Shown here piece after piece: positions 17,592 to 26,397 of a DNA stretch of 64,000 nt (within the stretch, counting starts at the first letter, position 1; the number at the start of each line of letters is the position of its first letter). This DNA comes from Alteromonas marina (lineage in GTDB: Bacteria > Pseudomonadota > Gammaproteobacteria > Enterobacterales > Alteromonadaceae): positions 1 to 64,000 of the forward strand of contig NZ_JWLW01000003.1 of the NCBI RefSeq assembly GCF_000808575.1, given 5' to 3'. The notes under the pieces were generated by a model. The model was not told the DNA's origin. It saw only the letters and a list, made by a program, of their open reading frames with translations, and did no database searches. The position numbers and the translations under genes were made by a program.

Positions 17592-17696
17592 CTGCATTAC
17601 CTTGCAAAACGACAATTAATTTACATGTTTTTGACACAAAGCATTATTTGTTTCATCAATAGTGCACTATAAAAATACAAACATAAGGAGCCTCCC

Positions 17697-19346
17697 GTGG
17701 AACGAGAATCGATGGAGTTTGACGTAGTCATCGTCGGTGCCGGCCCAGCTGGATTATCAACTGCTTGCAAGATTATGCAGCTTGCGAATGAAAAAGACCA
17801 AGAACTTATGGTTTGTGTGGTCGAAAAGGGCTCCGAGGTAGGTGCACATATTCTCTCAGGCGCGGTATTTGAACCTCGTTCTCTTAACGAACTATTTCCC
17901 GATTGGAAAGAAAAAGGTGCGCCACTTAACACCCCGGTAACCGAAGACCACATTTATTTACTTAATGATGAAACGTCAGCTAAGAAGTTACCAAACGGCA
18001 TTACGCCCAAAACTATGCATAATGACGGTAACTATATCGTATCTATGGGTAATGTTAGTCGTTGGCTAGCAGAACAGGCCGAGCAGCTAGGCGTTGAAGT
18101 ATTCCCCGGTTTCGCAGCTTCTGAAGTTATTTACAACGAAGACGGTAGTGTTGGCGGCGTACTTACCGGTGACATGGGCGTGAGTGAAAATGGCGAACCG
18201 AAAGACGGTTACATGCCGGGTATGGAACTACGTGCCAAATACACGGTGTTTGCAGAAGGCTGTCGCGGACACTTAGGAAAAGAGCTGATTTCACACTTCA
18301 AATTAGATGAAGATAGTTCACCGCAACACTACGCCATCGGCTTTAAAGAAATTTGGGATATAGATCCATCTAAGCATCAGCCAGGCCTTGTTGTTCACAG
18401 TGCAGGCTGGCCACTTGATGATGCAACAGGTGGTAGCTACCTTTATCACGCTGAAGATAATCAAGTGTTTGTTGGCTTAATCGTCGACCTTAATTACGCC
18501 AACCCCTACTTGAGTCCCTTTGACGAATTCCAACGTCTAAAACATCACCCAGTATTTAAACAGTACTTAGAGGGTGGCAAACGTGTTTCTTATGGCGCAA
18601 GAGCCATCGCAAAAGGTGGGTTTAATTCGTTACCTAAAATGACCTTTCCTGGCGGTTTGCTAGTTGGCTGTGAGGCGGGCACGCTTAATTTCGCCAAAAT
18701 AAAAGGCAACCACACGGCAATGAAGTCGGGCATGTTAGCAGCAGAAAGTATTTTCGAAGCAATATCAGAAAATGCTGAAGCGCCTGTAAAAGAGTTAACC
18801 AGCTTTACAGAGAAATTCAAATCATCGTGGCTATATGATGAGTTGTTCCGTTCTCGTAACTTCGGCCCCGCTATTCACAAGCTAGGTAATTTCTGGGGCG
18901 GAGCTTTCAATACGCTAGAACAAAATTTCTTTAACGGTAATTTGTTCTTCACTATGAAAGATGAACACAAAGATTATGCGCAGCTTAAGGAAGCAAAAGA
19001 CGCGAAAGAAATTTCTTATCCAAAGCCGGACGGTGTACTCAGCTTTGACAAATTATCTTCCGTATTTTTGTCGAATACGAATCACGAAGAAGACCAGCCT
19101 TGTCACTTAAAATTAAAAGATCCGTCTATTCCTTTGCAGGTTAATTTACCTAAATTTGCAGAGCCAGCACAGCGCTACTGCCCTGCTGGTGTATATGAAG
19201 TAATTGAAGAGGAAGGTGAAAAACGGTTCCAAATTAATGCACAAAACTGTGTTCACTGTAAAACCTGCGACATAAAAGACCCAAGTCAAAATATTAAATG
19301 GGTAGTTCCGGAAGGTGCCGGCGGACCAAATTACCCGAACATGTAA
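17697..19346 (+). CDS. Electron transfer flavoprotein-ubiquinone oxidoreductase (ETF-QO)
   Basis: A 549-residue membrane-associated flavoprotein. It has an N-terminal FAD-binding GxGxxG motif (VIVGAGPAGLSTA), the ETF-QO quinone-binding region (GGSYLYHAEDNQVFVGLIVD; GGFNSLPKMTFPGGLLVGCEAG) and a C-terminal 4Fe-4S ferredoxin domain with CPAGVYEV and NCVHCKTCDIKDP. It transfers electrons from reduced ETF to the quinone pool. The GTG at 17697 lies 6 bp from AAGGAG and is preferred over the ATG at 17712. It is divergent from etfBA and shares its regulatory region. A strong terminator follows. Confidence 0.96.
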   Translation: MERESMEFDVVIVGAGPAGLSTACKIMQLANEKDQELMVCVVEKGSEVGAHILSGAVFEPRSLNELFPDWKEKGAPLNTPVTEDHIYLLNDETSAKKLPNGITPKTMHNDGNYIVSMGNVSRWLAEQAEQLGVEVFPGFAASEVIYNEDGSVGGVLTGDMGVSENGEPKDGYMPGMELRAKYTVFAEGCRGHLGKELISHFKLDEDSSPQHYAIGFKEIWDIDPSKHQPGLVVHSAGWPLDDATGGSYLYHAEDNQVFVGLIVDLNYANPYLSPFDEFQRLKHHPVFKQYLEGGKRVSYGARAIAKGGFNSLPKMTFPGGLLVGCEAGTLNFAKIKGNHTAMKSGMLAAESIFEAISENAEAPVKELTSFTEKFKSSWLYDELFRSRNFGPAIHKLGNFWGGAFNTLEQNFFNGNLFFTMKDEHKDYAQLKEAKDAKEISYPKPDGVLSFDKLSSVFLSNTNHEEDQPCHLKLKDPSIPLQVNLPKFAEPAQRYCPAGVYEVIEEEGEKRFQINAQNCVHCKTCDIKDPSQNIKWVVPEGAGGPNYPNM

Positions 19347-19382
19347 TTTAAAGTATTAATTTGCTATTTAACGGATATTTTT

Positions 19383-19412
19383 AAAAAGCGAGCTTGGCTC
19401 GCTTTTTTTTTG
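19383..19412 (+). terminator. Terminator of the ETF-QO gene
   Basis: AAAAAGCGAGC and GCTCGCTTTTT form an 11-bp stem with a TTG loop, followed by a T tract. Confidence 0.92.
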
Positions 19413-19468
19413 TGCTACTTTTAATTATTATCTTAAAAAAATTTAGTACAACGTATTAAGGTTAATTA

Positions 19469-19867
19469 ATGAGCGAATTTTTAGATATTTTAACCCATGG
19501 AAGACGTTTACAAGGTGCTGTTAAGGAATTAAGCATAGAAGAGCTTGAACAAGTTCAGGAAAAACTTAGCGGTATAATAGAAAAAAGAAAAGAAAAATTA
19601 CTAGAACAAGAAAAACTAAAAAAAGAAAAGTTAGAAAAACTTGCTGCTATTAAACAGCAAATGGAAGAAGCTGGTCTAAACGTCGAAGATTTACAAGCTT
19701 TAGATACCGGCACAAATAAAAACGTAGGTAAGAAGCGCCCTGTTAAATATAAACTTGTGGATGACAATGGCGAAGAGCATTTGTGGACTGGCATTGGTCG
19801 TATGCCACGCGTTTACAAAGATGCACTAGATAGCGGCAAATCACTCAACGATTACGCTATTAATTAA
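19469..19867 (+). CDS. H-NS family nucleoid-associated protein
   Basis: A 132-residue H-NS-type protein. The N-terminal half is a charged coiled coil for oligomerisation (SIEELEQVQEKLSGIIEKRKEK and a Lys/Glu repeat to about residue 70). The C-terminal domain matches the H-NS DNA-binding fold: RPVKYKLVDDNGEEHLW then TGIGRMPRVYKDAL and DSGKSLNDYAI. In E. coli H-NS the AT-hook-like loop is QGR; here the first position is Ile (IGR). It probably silences AT-rich DNA. AAGG precedes the ATG and a terminator follows, so it is likely a single-gene unit. Confidence 0.9.
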   Translation: MSEFLDILTHGRRLQGAVKELSIEELEQVQEKLSGIIEKRKEKLLEQEKLKKEKLEKLAAIKQQMEEAGLNVEDLQALDTGTNKNVGKKRPVKYKLVDDNGEEHLWTGIGRMPRVYKDALDSGKSLNDYAIN

Positions 19868-19886
19868 TATCACTATTTAACCTGCT

Positions 19887-19922
19887 AATAAGGTCTGTTT
19901 TTACAGGCCTTATTTTGTTTTT
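19887..19922 (+). terminator. Terminator of the H-NS-like gene
   Basis: AATAAGGTCTG pairs with CAGGCCTTATT (one G-U pair) around a 6-nt loop and is followed by TTGTTTTT. Confidence 0.85.
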
Positions 19923-19970
19923 AAGACTAAAGCTATGTCTATCAGACAATTATTTATGGGTAACTAAATT

Positions 19971-20750
19971 GTGAAGTTAAATTATAAACTTTCAAAGCGA
20001 GATGCATCATCACCATGGTTAATTTTAATCCATGGGCTTTTCGGTAATGCGGATAATTTAGCCGTTGCTAAACGGCATTTTGAATCGGCTTTTAATATTA
20101 TAAGTGTAGACCTCCCGGATCACGGTGAGTCTCCATGGACTGAGAGTTTTTCTATGTCAGCTGCCGCAGATGCAATCTACGACATTATGCAATCTTTAAA
20201 TATTGAAAAGAGCGCTGTATTGGGTCATTCCCTTGGCGGAAAGGTTGCAATGAAGTTGGCTTTAAATCACAACGAAAATATCACACACTTAATTGTAGCT
20301 GATATTGCCCCAGTAAGTTATGACCACAGCCACCAAGCGGTATTTGATGGGTTGAATTCTGTTTCTTTGGACACAATTGAAAGTAGAAAGGACGCTGAAA
20401 AACAAATGGCTGCCCACGTAAAAGAAATGGGTGTCAGACAGTTTCTGCTTAAAAGCCTTTATCAAGATGAAAGCGGAGCATGGAAGTGGCGGTTTAATGT
20501 GAGTGGGCTAATGAAAAGTTACTCGCACATTATTGATTGGGAACAAACAAATCAAACGTACGATGGCATAACCTTATTCATTAAGGGCAGCGAGTCTGAC
20601 TACATCACACCGGCCTATCGCGATTCGATAGCTCGCTACTTTCCAAATGCGAAAGCGCATATTATTGAAGGTACGGGTCATTGGTTACACGCAGAAAAAC
20701 CAGCGATATTTAACGGTATTGTAGAGAGAACGCTTAACAAATCGTCATAA
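19971..20750 (+). CDS. ybfF: Alpha/beta-fold hydrolase, YbfF-type esterase
   Basis: A 259-residue alpha/beta hydrolase. Visible features are the oxyanion motif LIHGLFGNADNL, the nucleophile elbow GHSLGGKVAM (Ser), a central Asp region (FIKGSESDYITP) and the catalytic His in GTGHWLHAEKP. It matches E. coli YbfF, an esterase active on short acyl and palmitoyl-CoA/malonyl-CoA-like substrates in vitro; the natural role is unknown. The start is GTG with a weak upstream Shine-Dalgarno. The neighbourhood ybfF, small gene, fldA and then fur parallels the E. coli ybfF-ybfE-fldA-fur arrangement. Confidence 0.9.
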   Translation: MKLNYKLSKRDASSPWLILIHGLFGNADNLAVAKRHFESAFNIISVDLPDHGESPWTESFSMSAAADAIYDIMQSLNIEKSAVLGHSLGGKVAMKLALNHNENITHLIVADIAPVSYDHSHQAVFDGLNSVSLDTIESRKDAEKQMAAHVKEMGVRQFLLKSLYQDESGAWKWRFNVSGLMKSYSHIIDWEQTNQTYDGITLFIKGSESDYITPAYRDSIARYFPNAKAHIIEGTGHWLHAEKPAIFNGIVERTLNKSS

Positions 20751-20874
20751 AGTGGAACATTTCTCATCAATCAGGATGAGAATGACTATTATTACATATT
20801 TTTGAACGTTTTAGGCTCTTACAGGCGTATATACTGTGATATAGTTGCGCCAGAAATTTTTAAGTAACAACACT

Positions 20875-21093
20875 ATGCTTGCAGAAAATTACGAACTCAT
20901 TGAGTCCATTATGCTGTATGGCGGCTTATCTATTCTTTTTGGATTGATGGGTTTTGCTGTACACGATGTATTACGTAAGAACGATGTTCCACTTATTGGA
21001 CGAGTGGTTACCTATGGCGTGCTGGGTTTAGGCGCGTTAGGGTTTCTTGCGAAAGGCATTATTGAATGGTTTTGGCTAAGCACAGGCGTTTAA
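20875..21093 (+). CDS. DUF2788 small membrane protein
   Basis: A 72-residue protein with two hydrophobic segments (ESIMLYGGLSILFGLMGFAV and VVTYGVLGLGALGFLAKGII) joined by a short charged loop (LRKNDVPLIGR). It matches the DUF2788 family found next to fldA in many gammaproteobacteria. The ATG at 20875 is preferred to an upstream TTG at 20845. It ends 26 bp before fldA and is probably co-transcribed with it. Function is unknown. Confidence 0.82.
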   Translation: MLAENYELIESIMLYGGLSILFGLMGFAVHDVLRKNDVPLIGRVVTYGVLGLGALGFLAKGIIEWFWLSTGV

Positions 21094-21119
21094 TTAGTAA
21101 CGATTAATAGAGGTTAGAT

Positions 21120-21644
21120 ATGGCAAGCGTTGGCCTATTTTTCGGAAGTGACACGGGTAATACCGAACATGTTGCGAAAATGATCCAGAAGGAATTGGGT
21201 AAACAGCTAATTGATGTTAAAGACATTGCCAAGAGCAGTAAAGAAGACATCGCTGAATTTGATTTGCTTATCTTTGGTATCCCTACGTGGTACTACGGTG
21301 AAGCGCAATGCGATTGGGATGATTTCTTTCCTGAACTAGAGCAAATTGACTTCAACGACAAGTTAGTTGCTATTTTTGGTTGTGGAGACCAAGAAGACTA
21401 TGCAGAGTACTTCCTAGACGCGATGGGCATGGTACGTGACATCGTTGAAGCCAAAGGCGCTATTTTAGTAGGTCAATGGTCAACTGAAGGCTACGACTTT
21501 GAAGCGTCTAAAGGCATGGCTGACGACAATCACTTTGTTGGTTTGGGTATCGACGAAGACCGTCAACCAGAACTAACTGACTCGCGCGTTAAAGCCTGGT
21601 GTAAGCAAATTCACGACGAGCTTTGCTTGGCGGAGCTTGCCTAG
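21120..21644 (+). CDS. fldA: Flavodoxin FldA
   Basis: A 174-residue long-chain flavodoxin. The FMN phosphate loop is FFGSDTGNTEHVAK, followed by the isoalloxazine-binding segments PTWYYGEAQCDWDDF and FGCGDQEDYAEYF, and the long-chain insertion GYDFEASKGMADDNHFVGL. It is a low-potential one-electron carrier and substitutes for ferredoxin under iron limitation. AGAGG precedes the ATG. In E. coli fldA lies directly upstream of fur; here a chemotaxis receptor on the other strand separates them. Confidence 0.97.
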   Translation: MASVGLFFGSDTGNTEHVAKMIQKELGKQLIDVKDIAKSSKEDIAEFDLLIFGIPTWYYGEAQCDWDDFFPELEQIDFNDKLVAIFGCGDQEDYAEYFLDAMGMVRDIVEAKGAILVGQWSTEGYDFEASKGMADDNHFVGLGIDEDRQPELTDSRVKAWCKQIHDELCLAELA

Positions 21645-21700
21645 AATCGCTGGAGTTTACTTAATCTTTACTGTGAAAGCTGTTAAGTAACTGTATATTG

Positions 21701-21730
21701 AAAAAACCGCTCTATTGGAGCGGTTTTTTG
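21701..21730. terminator. Bidirectional terminator between fldA and the chemoreceptor gene
   Basis: AAAAAACCGCTC and GAGCGGTTTTTT form a perfect 12-bp stem with loop TATTG, with T runs on both strands. Confidence 0.92.
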
Positions 21731-21780
21731 TTTCATAAAGAGCCTTCTTTTAATTTTTTGGCATAGTTTTTCAGCGCCCG

Positions 21781-23787
21781 CTAAAGCTGAAACCGCTCTA
21801 CCGCCCTTCGTAAACTCTCTGTTTGCGCATCCAGCATCATAGTTGATTCGTTCGACTGCCTTGTGCTTTGCGCACTTGAATCGGCCAGTGCTACTATTCG
21901 GTTTAAGCTTTTCGCTACATCTCCTAACAACACATCTTGTTGTTCAGTGTCTTCAACAATGTGCTCATTAATATCGCTCAAACGCTCAATAATTTCGCGA
22001 ATGCTATTTACTTGCTCAGATACTTGCTGAGTTATCACTACCCCTTCTTGGGCTTGCTCGCGACCTGCATTGATGGCCTTCACAGCTTGCGCTGCATCTT
22101 TTTGTAAATTACCAATCATCTGCTCAATTTCTTCAGTAGAGTCATGTGTACGGTTTGCCAAAGTTCGAACTTCATCCGCCACAACAGCGAAGCCCCTGCC
22201 CTGCTCGCCGGCTCTCGCAGCTTCGATAGCGGCATTAAGCGCAAGTAAATTTGTCTGCTCTGCGATGGTTTTAATCACGTCCAAAATACTGCCAATACTC
22301 CGTGAGTTATCATCTAAACGTCCGATAACCTGCGCCGACGACTCTGCCTGTTTGGCTTGATTACTTACTTGCTCACTACTTTTTTGAACGAGTTGACCTA
22401 TATCTGAACTTTGTTTAGTAATTGTGCGTAACGCATCCATCGCTTCATTAATTTGGGCTAGGTTGCTGCGGCTCTTATCCTGAACATTTTTAGTGTTAGT
22501 AGAAGTAACGGTTACTTGTTCTCGCTGTTTGTCTACCTCAGATAAACTTTTATTTCCAAGTTCAACACTTTCTTTTGTAATCTCAATTAAACGCTTTTCT
22601 TGTTCAAGAATATTACCGACCAACTCTCGTAAGCTATCGGTTAAGCTATTAACTTTTGCTGAAAGCGCAGAGAATTCATCATTGCCTTCTTCTGGTAATT
22701 TAGTACTTAAATCGCCTTGGCTTAACAGGCTTAACCCTTTGTTAATTCTACCAAGAGGTTTTGAAATACTCCGCGTAACAATAACAGCAAGGAAGATAGC
22801 AGCGGTAAGCCCCAGTACCGCAACAATAATGTTGCGTAGCAAATTTTCTTGCACAGATTCAAGAATAGCATTTTGCCCTTCCAGTGATTGTGCTTGAACG
22901 GTATCAAACAGGGTATTAATGTCTGTTAGTGCAGTTTCTAATGCGAGCTTAGCTCGTTTCTGCGCTTTCGCTGCTTTTTCAACCTCTAAGAGTTTTTGAC
23001 GTTGAAGCGCGATTAAACCGCTCGAGCCATTCACCGCATCTATCAATAAATCGTATTGCTCGTTAAATGCCTCGATTGTGCCACCATCATCAACCCCTGT
23101 GGCCAAGCGATTCACATAGTCTTTGTCTACTTGCAGATTACTTAGCTGGTATTCAAGATCCTCAATAATGCTGGCACTTTGCTCTGCGTCATTAGATTCA
23201 GCGAGTTCGATAAAGGAGTCGTTCATCGTTAGCAGCTTGTTGTCGATGGCGGTACCTGCACCAATGAGTGTTTCAATACTTGGGTTGTTACTTTCTAGAT
23301 AAGAAAGATCGAGCATGAGCGCACTCGCTTCATCAGCAATCATCAGAACGTTTTCAAGTTGTGCCGCAAGCGCTTTTTCTATATTCATCCTTTCATCGAT
23401 TGCAGAATACATTTCAATGCTATCACTGACATACGCAAGACTCACTTCAACGGCATTTTTAGCTACCGAATTGCTAGGCATAAGCGATTTTAATTGCGCA
23501 AGGTCATCGGAGAAGGTTGAAGAAAGCGAATTGAACGTTTGCTTATTAGCATCGAGTTCGTTTCTATTTTCTACGTGATAGCCGTTAGCTGTTATCACCG
23601 AAAGAGACAATATTTCTGTTTTAACTTTAACCATGCTGGTCTGTACCGGCATTTTTTGTTCTACCACATTTTGCGCAGAATCCTTTATGCCACTGAGACC
23701 AAAATAAGAAAGAATACTTGTTAGTAATAGCAAGCAGCCGAATAAGCCGAAGCCTAACGTAATTTTATTTATAATTGTTAACCGCAT
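21781..23787 (-). CDS. Methyl-accepting chemotaxis protein
   Basis: A chemoreceptor of about 668 residues. TM1 lies near residues 10-30 ([20 protein letters not shown]). A long, mostly helical periplasmic domain of about 275 residues follows, then TM2 near 310-335 ([19 protein letters not shown]), a HAMP domain ([20 protein letters not shown]) and the cytoplasmic signalling hairpin with tip [20 protein letters not shown]. The helical sensor resembles the helical bimodular (HBM) type, but this is tentative and the ligand is unknown. The ATG at 23787 follows GGAAG; a GTG four codons upstream is the alternative. It lacks a C-terminal CheR-binding pentapeptide. Confidence 0.93.
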   Translation of the reverse strand: MRLTIINKITLGFGLFGCLLLLTSILSYFGLSGIKDSAQNVVEQKMPVQTSMVKVKTEILSLSVITANGYHVENRNELDANKQTFNSLSSTFSDDLAQLKSLMPSNSVAKNAVEVSLAYVSDSIEMYSAIDERMNIEKALAAQLENVLMIADEASALMLDLSYLESNNPSIETLIGAGTAIDNKLLTMNDSFIELAESNDAEQSASIIEDLEYQLSNLQVDKDYVNRLATGVDDGGTIEAFNEQYDLLIDAVNGSSGLIALQRQKLLEVEKAAKAQKRAKLALETALTDINTLFDTVQAQSLEGQNAILESVQENLLRNIIVAVLGLTAAIFLAVIVTRSISKPLGRINKGLSLLSQGDLSTKLPEEGNDEFSALSAKVNSLTDSLRELVGNILEQEKRLIEITKESVELGNKSLSEVDKQREQVTVTSTNTKNVQDKSRSNLAQINEAMDALRTITKQSSDIGQLVQKSSEQVSNQAKQAESSAQVIGRLDDNSRSIGSILDVIKTIAEQTNLLALNAAIEAARAGEQGRGFAVVADEVRTLANRTHDSTEEIEQMIGNLQKDAAQAVKAINAGREQAQEGVVITQQVSEQVNSIREIIERLSDINEHIVEDTEQQDVLLGDVAKSLNRIVALADSSAQSTRQSNESTMMLDAQTESLRRAVERFQL

Positions 23788-24100
23788 GGGTACTTCCACT
23801 TAAAAACATGCCAAAAACCACAAAATAGAAAGCAACTCTTTAAGTTTAGTTTAACAGGATGTTAATTCAATACATCAAAAGTTTTAATTATTTTGCTTAT
23901 TTATCTGATAAATCTGACACTTACATTCTGGTCAGGCCACATGCTATGAGGTCTGTACTTGTGCGCGACGTTTTTAGTCAATTTCTACTTGGGCAAATTT
24001 TCGTCGAGGAAACAAAGTTTCCACGGTTTTCCTTTTAAATTGTTTCAACTTACCTATAATAACCACCAAACACCTTTTCACTCGTTTTTAGTAGGCTGTA
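23788..24100. other. Divergent intergenic region between chemoreceptor and fur
   Basis: This 313-bp region contains no gene. It holds a perfect -10 hexamer TATAAT at 24055-24060 in front of fur with a weak -35, and a small hairpin GGAAAC-AAA-GTTTCC at about 24008-24022. No canonical Fur box was seen. Confidence 0.5.
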
Positions 24101-24529
24101 ATGGATCAAAATAAAGAATTGAAAAAAGCAGGGCTTAAAGTAACTCTGCCTCGCCTTAAAATTTTACAAATTCTGCAAGAGCCAGAAAACCAACATATCA
24201 GCGCTGAAGACGTCTATAAAATCCTTATCGAACAGGGTGAAGAAATTGGTCTTGCTACTGTATATCGCGTTTTAAACCAATTTGATGATGCAGGCATTCT
24301 TAATCGCCATCATTTCGAGGGCGGCAAATCTGTTTTTGAGATAAGCCATAAAGATCACCACGACCACCTTGTTTGCTTGAAATGTGGCAAAGTCATCGAG
24401 TTTGAGGATGAGATCATCGAAGAACGCCAAGAGATGATAGCTAAGCAACACAAGATGAAACTCACGCATCATAGCCTGTACCTATATGGTGAATGTACAG
24501 ACGGAAATTGTGACAACATTCCAGAATAA
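24101..24529 (+). CDS. fur: Ferric uptake regulator Fur
   Basis: A 142-residue Fur protein. The N-terminal winged helix (KKAGLKVTLPRLKILQILQ; HISAEDVYKILIEQGEEIGL; TVYRVLNQFDDAGIL) is followed by the metal-binding dimerisation domain: the His-rich KDHHDHLVCLKCGK site, with the CxxC zinc site, and a C-terminal CTDGNC. It represses iron-uptake genes when loaded with Fe(II). A perfect TATAAT lies 40 bp upstream. It is followed by a strong terminator, so it is monocistronic. Confidence 0.97.
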   Translation: MDQNKELKKAGLKVTLPRLKILQILQEPENQHISAEDVYKILIEQGEEIGLATVYRVLNQFDDAGILNRHHFEGGKSVFEISHKDHHDHLVCLKCGKVIEFEDEIIEERQEMIAKQHKMKLTHHSLYLYGECTDGNCDNIPE

Positions 24530-24546
24530 GTAGCTCTATTCTTATC

Positions 24547-24580
24547 GTAAAAGGCCCGCTATATTAAGCGGGCCTTTTAC
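24547..24580. terminator. Bidirectional terminator between fur and the aminotransferase gene
   Basis: A perfect 14-bp stem (GTAAAAGGCCCGCT with AGCGGGCCTTTTAC) and loop ATATTA separate two convergent genes. Confidence 0.9.
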
Positions 24581-24586
24581 TGTTAA

Positions 24587-25453
24587 TTACGCTTTAAATT
24601 TGTATGCGTGGTAGGCCTTAATTGCTTTTTCCCACACCTCACCCACTTCCCCTGTACCAATAGGTTTTCCGTCTACTTCAACTACCGGTGCTACTTCCTT
24701 GCTTGAAGAGGTTAACCATACTTCATCTGCCTCTAGCAACTCAGCTTTGCTAAACCAGGTTTCAGTTACCACCAGGCCGGCGTGTTTAAAAGCCTCAATT
24801 GCTATAGCGCGAGTAATACCGGGAAGAAGTTCATGGTTTAATGGCGGCGTAGAAATACATCCGTCTTTCACTATAAATACGTTACATGAGCTCGCCTCGG
24901 TTATCATACCTTCGCTGTTATACAAAATAGTTTCGTTAACACCTGCATCAACGCCTGCTTGATAGTGCATTACGTTGCCTAACAAGGATGTTGATTTAAT
25001 ATGACAACGCTGCCACCTTTTATCTTGCTCAAGCGCAACCTTGAAAGGTTTTGCATCCTCTTTTGCCGTGGGCTGAGGAGGTGCTATTTCGAAGGCAAAT
25101 CCGAACACTGTCGGCGCTATATTCTTTGGGTAGGCATGAAAGCGTTTTGTATCAGCACCACGACTTACATGGAAATATATACCAATGTTTTCACTTTCAA
25201 TAAGCGCGACATTTTTCTCAACCAAGCTAGACAAAATGATTTGCCATTCTTCTACCGTATAAGGGTTAGCAATTTCAATGGCTTTAAGACCTTGCGCCAT
25301 ACGCGATGTGTGCCCTATGAAGCCTACTGGGTTGCCGGAGTACGTTGGGATAACTTCATAAATACCATCACCAAAAAGGAAGCCTCTGTCCATCGGAGAA
25401 ATTTTCGCCTCAGAAAGAGGCATATATTCACCGTTTAAAAACGCAATTGTCAC
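24587..25453 (-). CDS. Class IV aminotransferase, D-amino acid transaminase-like
   Basis: A 288-residue fold-type IV PLP aminotransferase. It has FLNGEYMPLSEAKISPMDRG with FLFGDGIYEVIPTYSG, the catalytic Lys in HIKSTSLLGNVMHYQ, and the cofactor loop NSEGMITEASSCNVFIVKDG. The pattern matches D-amino-acid transaminase (Dat, D-alanine + 2-oxoglutarate to pyruvate + D-glutamate) better than branched-chain aminotransferase, which is longer. Start is GTG with AAGGAG upstream, and it overlaps the pxpC stop codon (GTGA), so it is translationally coupled to the 5-oxoprolinase operon. The D-amino-acid assignment is inference from family; 4-amino-4-deoxychorismate lyase-like relatives remain possible. 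Confidence 0.85.
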   Translation of the reverse strand: MTIAFLNGEYMPLSEAKISPMDRGFLFGDGIYEVIPTYSGNPVGFIGHTSRMAQGLKAIEIANPYTVEEWQIILSSLVEKNVALIESENIGIYFHVSRGADTKRFHAYPKNIAPTVFGFAFEIAPPQPTAKEDAKPFKVALEQDKRWQRCHIKSTSLLGNVMHYQAGVDAGVNETILYNSEGMITEASSCNVFIVKDGCISTPPLNHELLPGITRAIAIEAFKHAGLVVTETWFSKAELLEADEVWLTSSSKEVAPVVEVDGKPIGTGEVGEVWEKAIKAYHAYKFKA

Positions 25454-26397
25454 AATATTTCTCCTTGCAAACGGCGGCGTCTACTTGTCATTAGTAGCCA
25501 GTCGGCCCTTGCTTCTTCTTCATCTTGAAAAACAAAATTTACTTTTTCACCTGGGACGGCTTGGGCTAAGCGACTTATATCGCAGGGGCTTACGCAGCCA
25601 AGTTTTGGATACCCCCCCAGTGTTTGCCTATCGCGCATCATTACAATAGGCTGCCCATCACCAGGAACTTGAATAGCGCCCAAATGAATAGCTTCAGAGC
25701 GCATATTTTCTATATCGGCGGTAACCGGTTCACCGATAAGCCTAAAGCCCATGCGATCGATAGCTGAAGAAACCGTATAGCTACTCGTTTCAAAAGTACG
25801 CAAAGCAACAGTGCTAAAATTTGAAAACTGATACCCTGGAATAACACGGATAGACTCTAAGAAGCCATAGTCATCGATATGTCGCTGCGCAAGCGAGCGC
25901 ATTTTAGCGCTTTCTTGATTTCTAGTGTTAGTTAAAACCTCGATGCAGTCTCCTTCTTTTAACGCGCTTCCCTTGCCATCTAACCCGCCAAGCTGTTCGC
26001 GAACTACTGTGCAAGCACTGCCTACTGCTTTGGGGACTTGCCAGTTTCCACCTATGGCTAAGTAAACTTTACTACCCAGTAATACGCTACCAAACGTGAT
26101 AACAGCGCCTGCGGATACCTGTTGGCTTTGATAAGCCGCACTCGGTATTCCATCTATACAAAGTGTGGGCTCCCTTCCAGTAACCGCAACAGTACAATCT
26201 TCGTCAACCTTCAATCGCATTTCACCAATGGCTTCAATGCATGGCGTGCCATCTAAATTGAAGGCAAGAAAATTAGCCCAGTCGTAGGCGTTACTATCCA
26301 TAGGGCCTGATTCACAAAACCCATCCCGTTGCCGCCCTACTCGCCCGTTATCAATAATAAGGCTATATAGTCCCTTATTGAGTACTTCAATTTTCAT
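25450..26397 (-). CDS. pxpC: 5-oxoprolinase subunit C (biotin-dependent carboxyltransferase-like)
   Basis: A 315-residue member of the PxpC/KipA/urea amidolyase-related family. Visible conserved segments are SLIIDNGRVGRQRDGFCESG, DWANFLAFNLDGTPCIEAIG, IRVIPGYQFSNF and the C-terminal QTLGGYPKLGCV. With PxpA and PxpB it hydrolyses 5-oxo-L-proline (pyroglutamate) to L-glutamate using ATP. It overlaps pxpB by 4 bp and the aminotransferase gene by 4 bp. Confidence 0.94.
   Translation of the reverse strand: MKIEVLNKGLYSLIIDNGRVGRQRDGFCESGPMDSNAYDWANFLAFNLDGTPCIEAIGEMRLKVDEDCTVAVTGREPTLCIDGIPSAAYQSQQVSAGAVITFGSVLLGSKVYLAIGGNWQVPKAVGSACTVVREQLGGLDGKGSALKEGDCIEVLTNTRNQESAKMRSLAQRHIDDYGFLESIRVIPGYQFSNFSTVALRTFETSSYTVSSAIDRMGFRLIGEPVTADIENMRSEAIHLGAIQVPGDGQPIVMMRDRQTLGGYPKLGCVSPCDISRLAQAVPGEKVNFVFQDEEEARADWLLMTSRRRRLQGEIL

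Larger units (their letters stand above)
17327..17696. other. Divergent regulatory region between etfB and ETF-QO gene
   Basis: This 370-bp region holds no gene. It carries at least three related ACGTTAAC/ACGTAAAC-type elements (17495-17513, 17536-17553, 17574-17591) and the ribosome site of the ETF-QO gene (AAGGAG ending at 17690). Confidence 0.6.
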
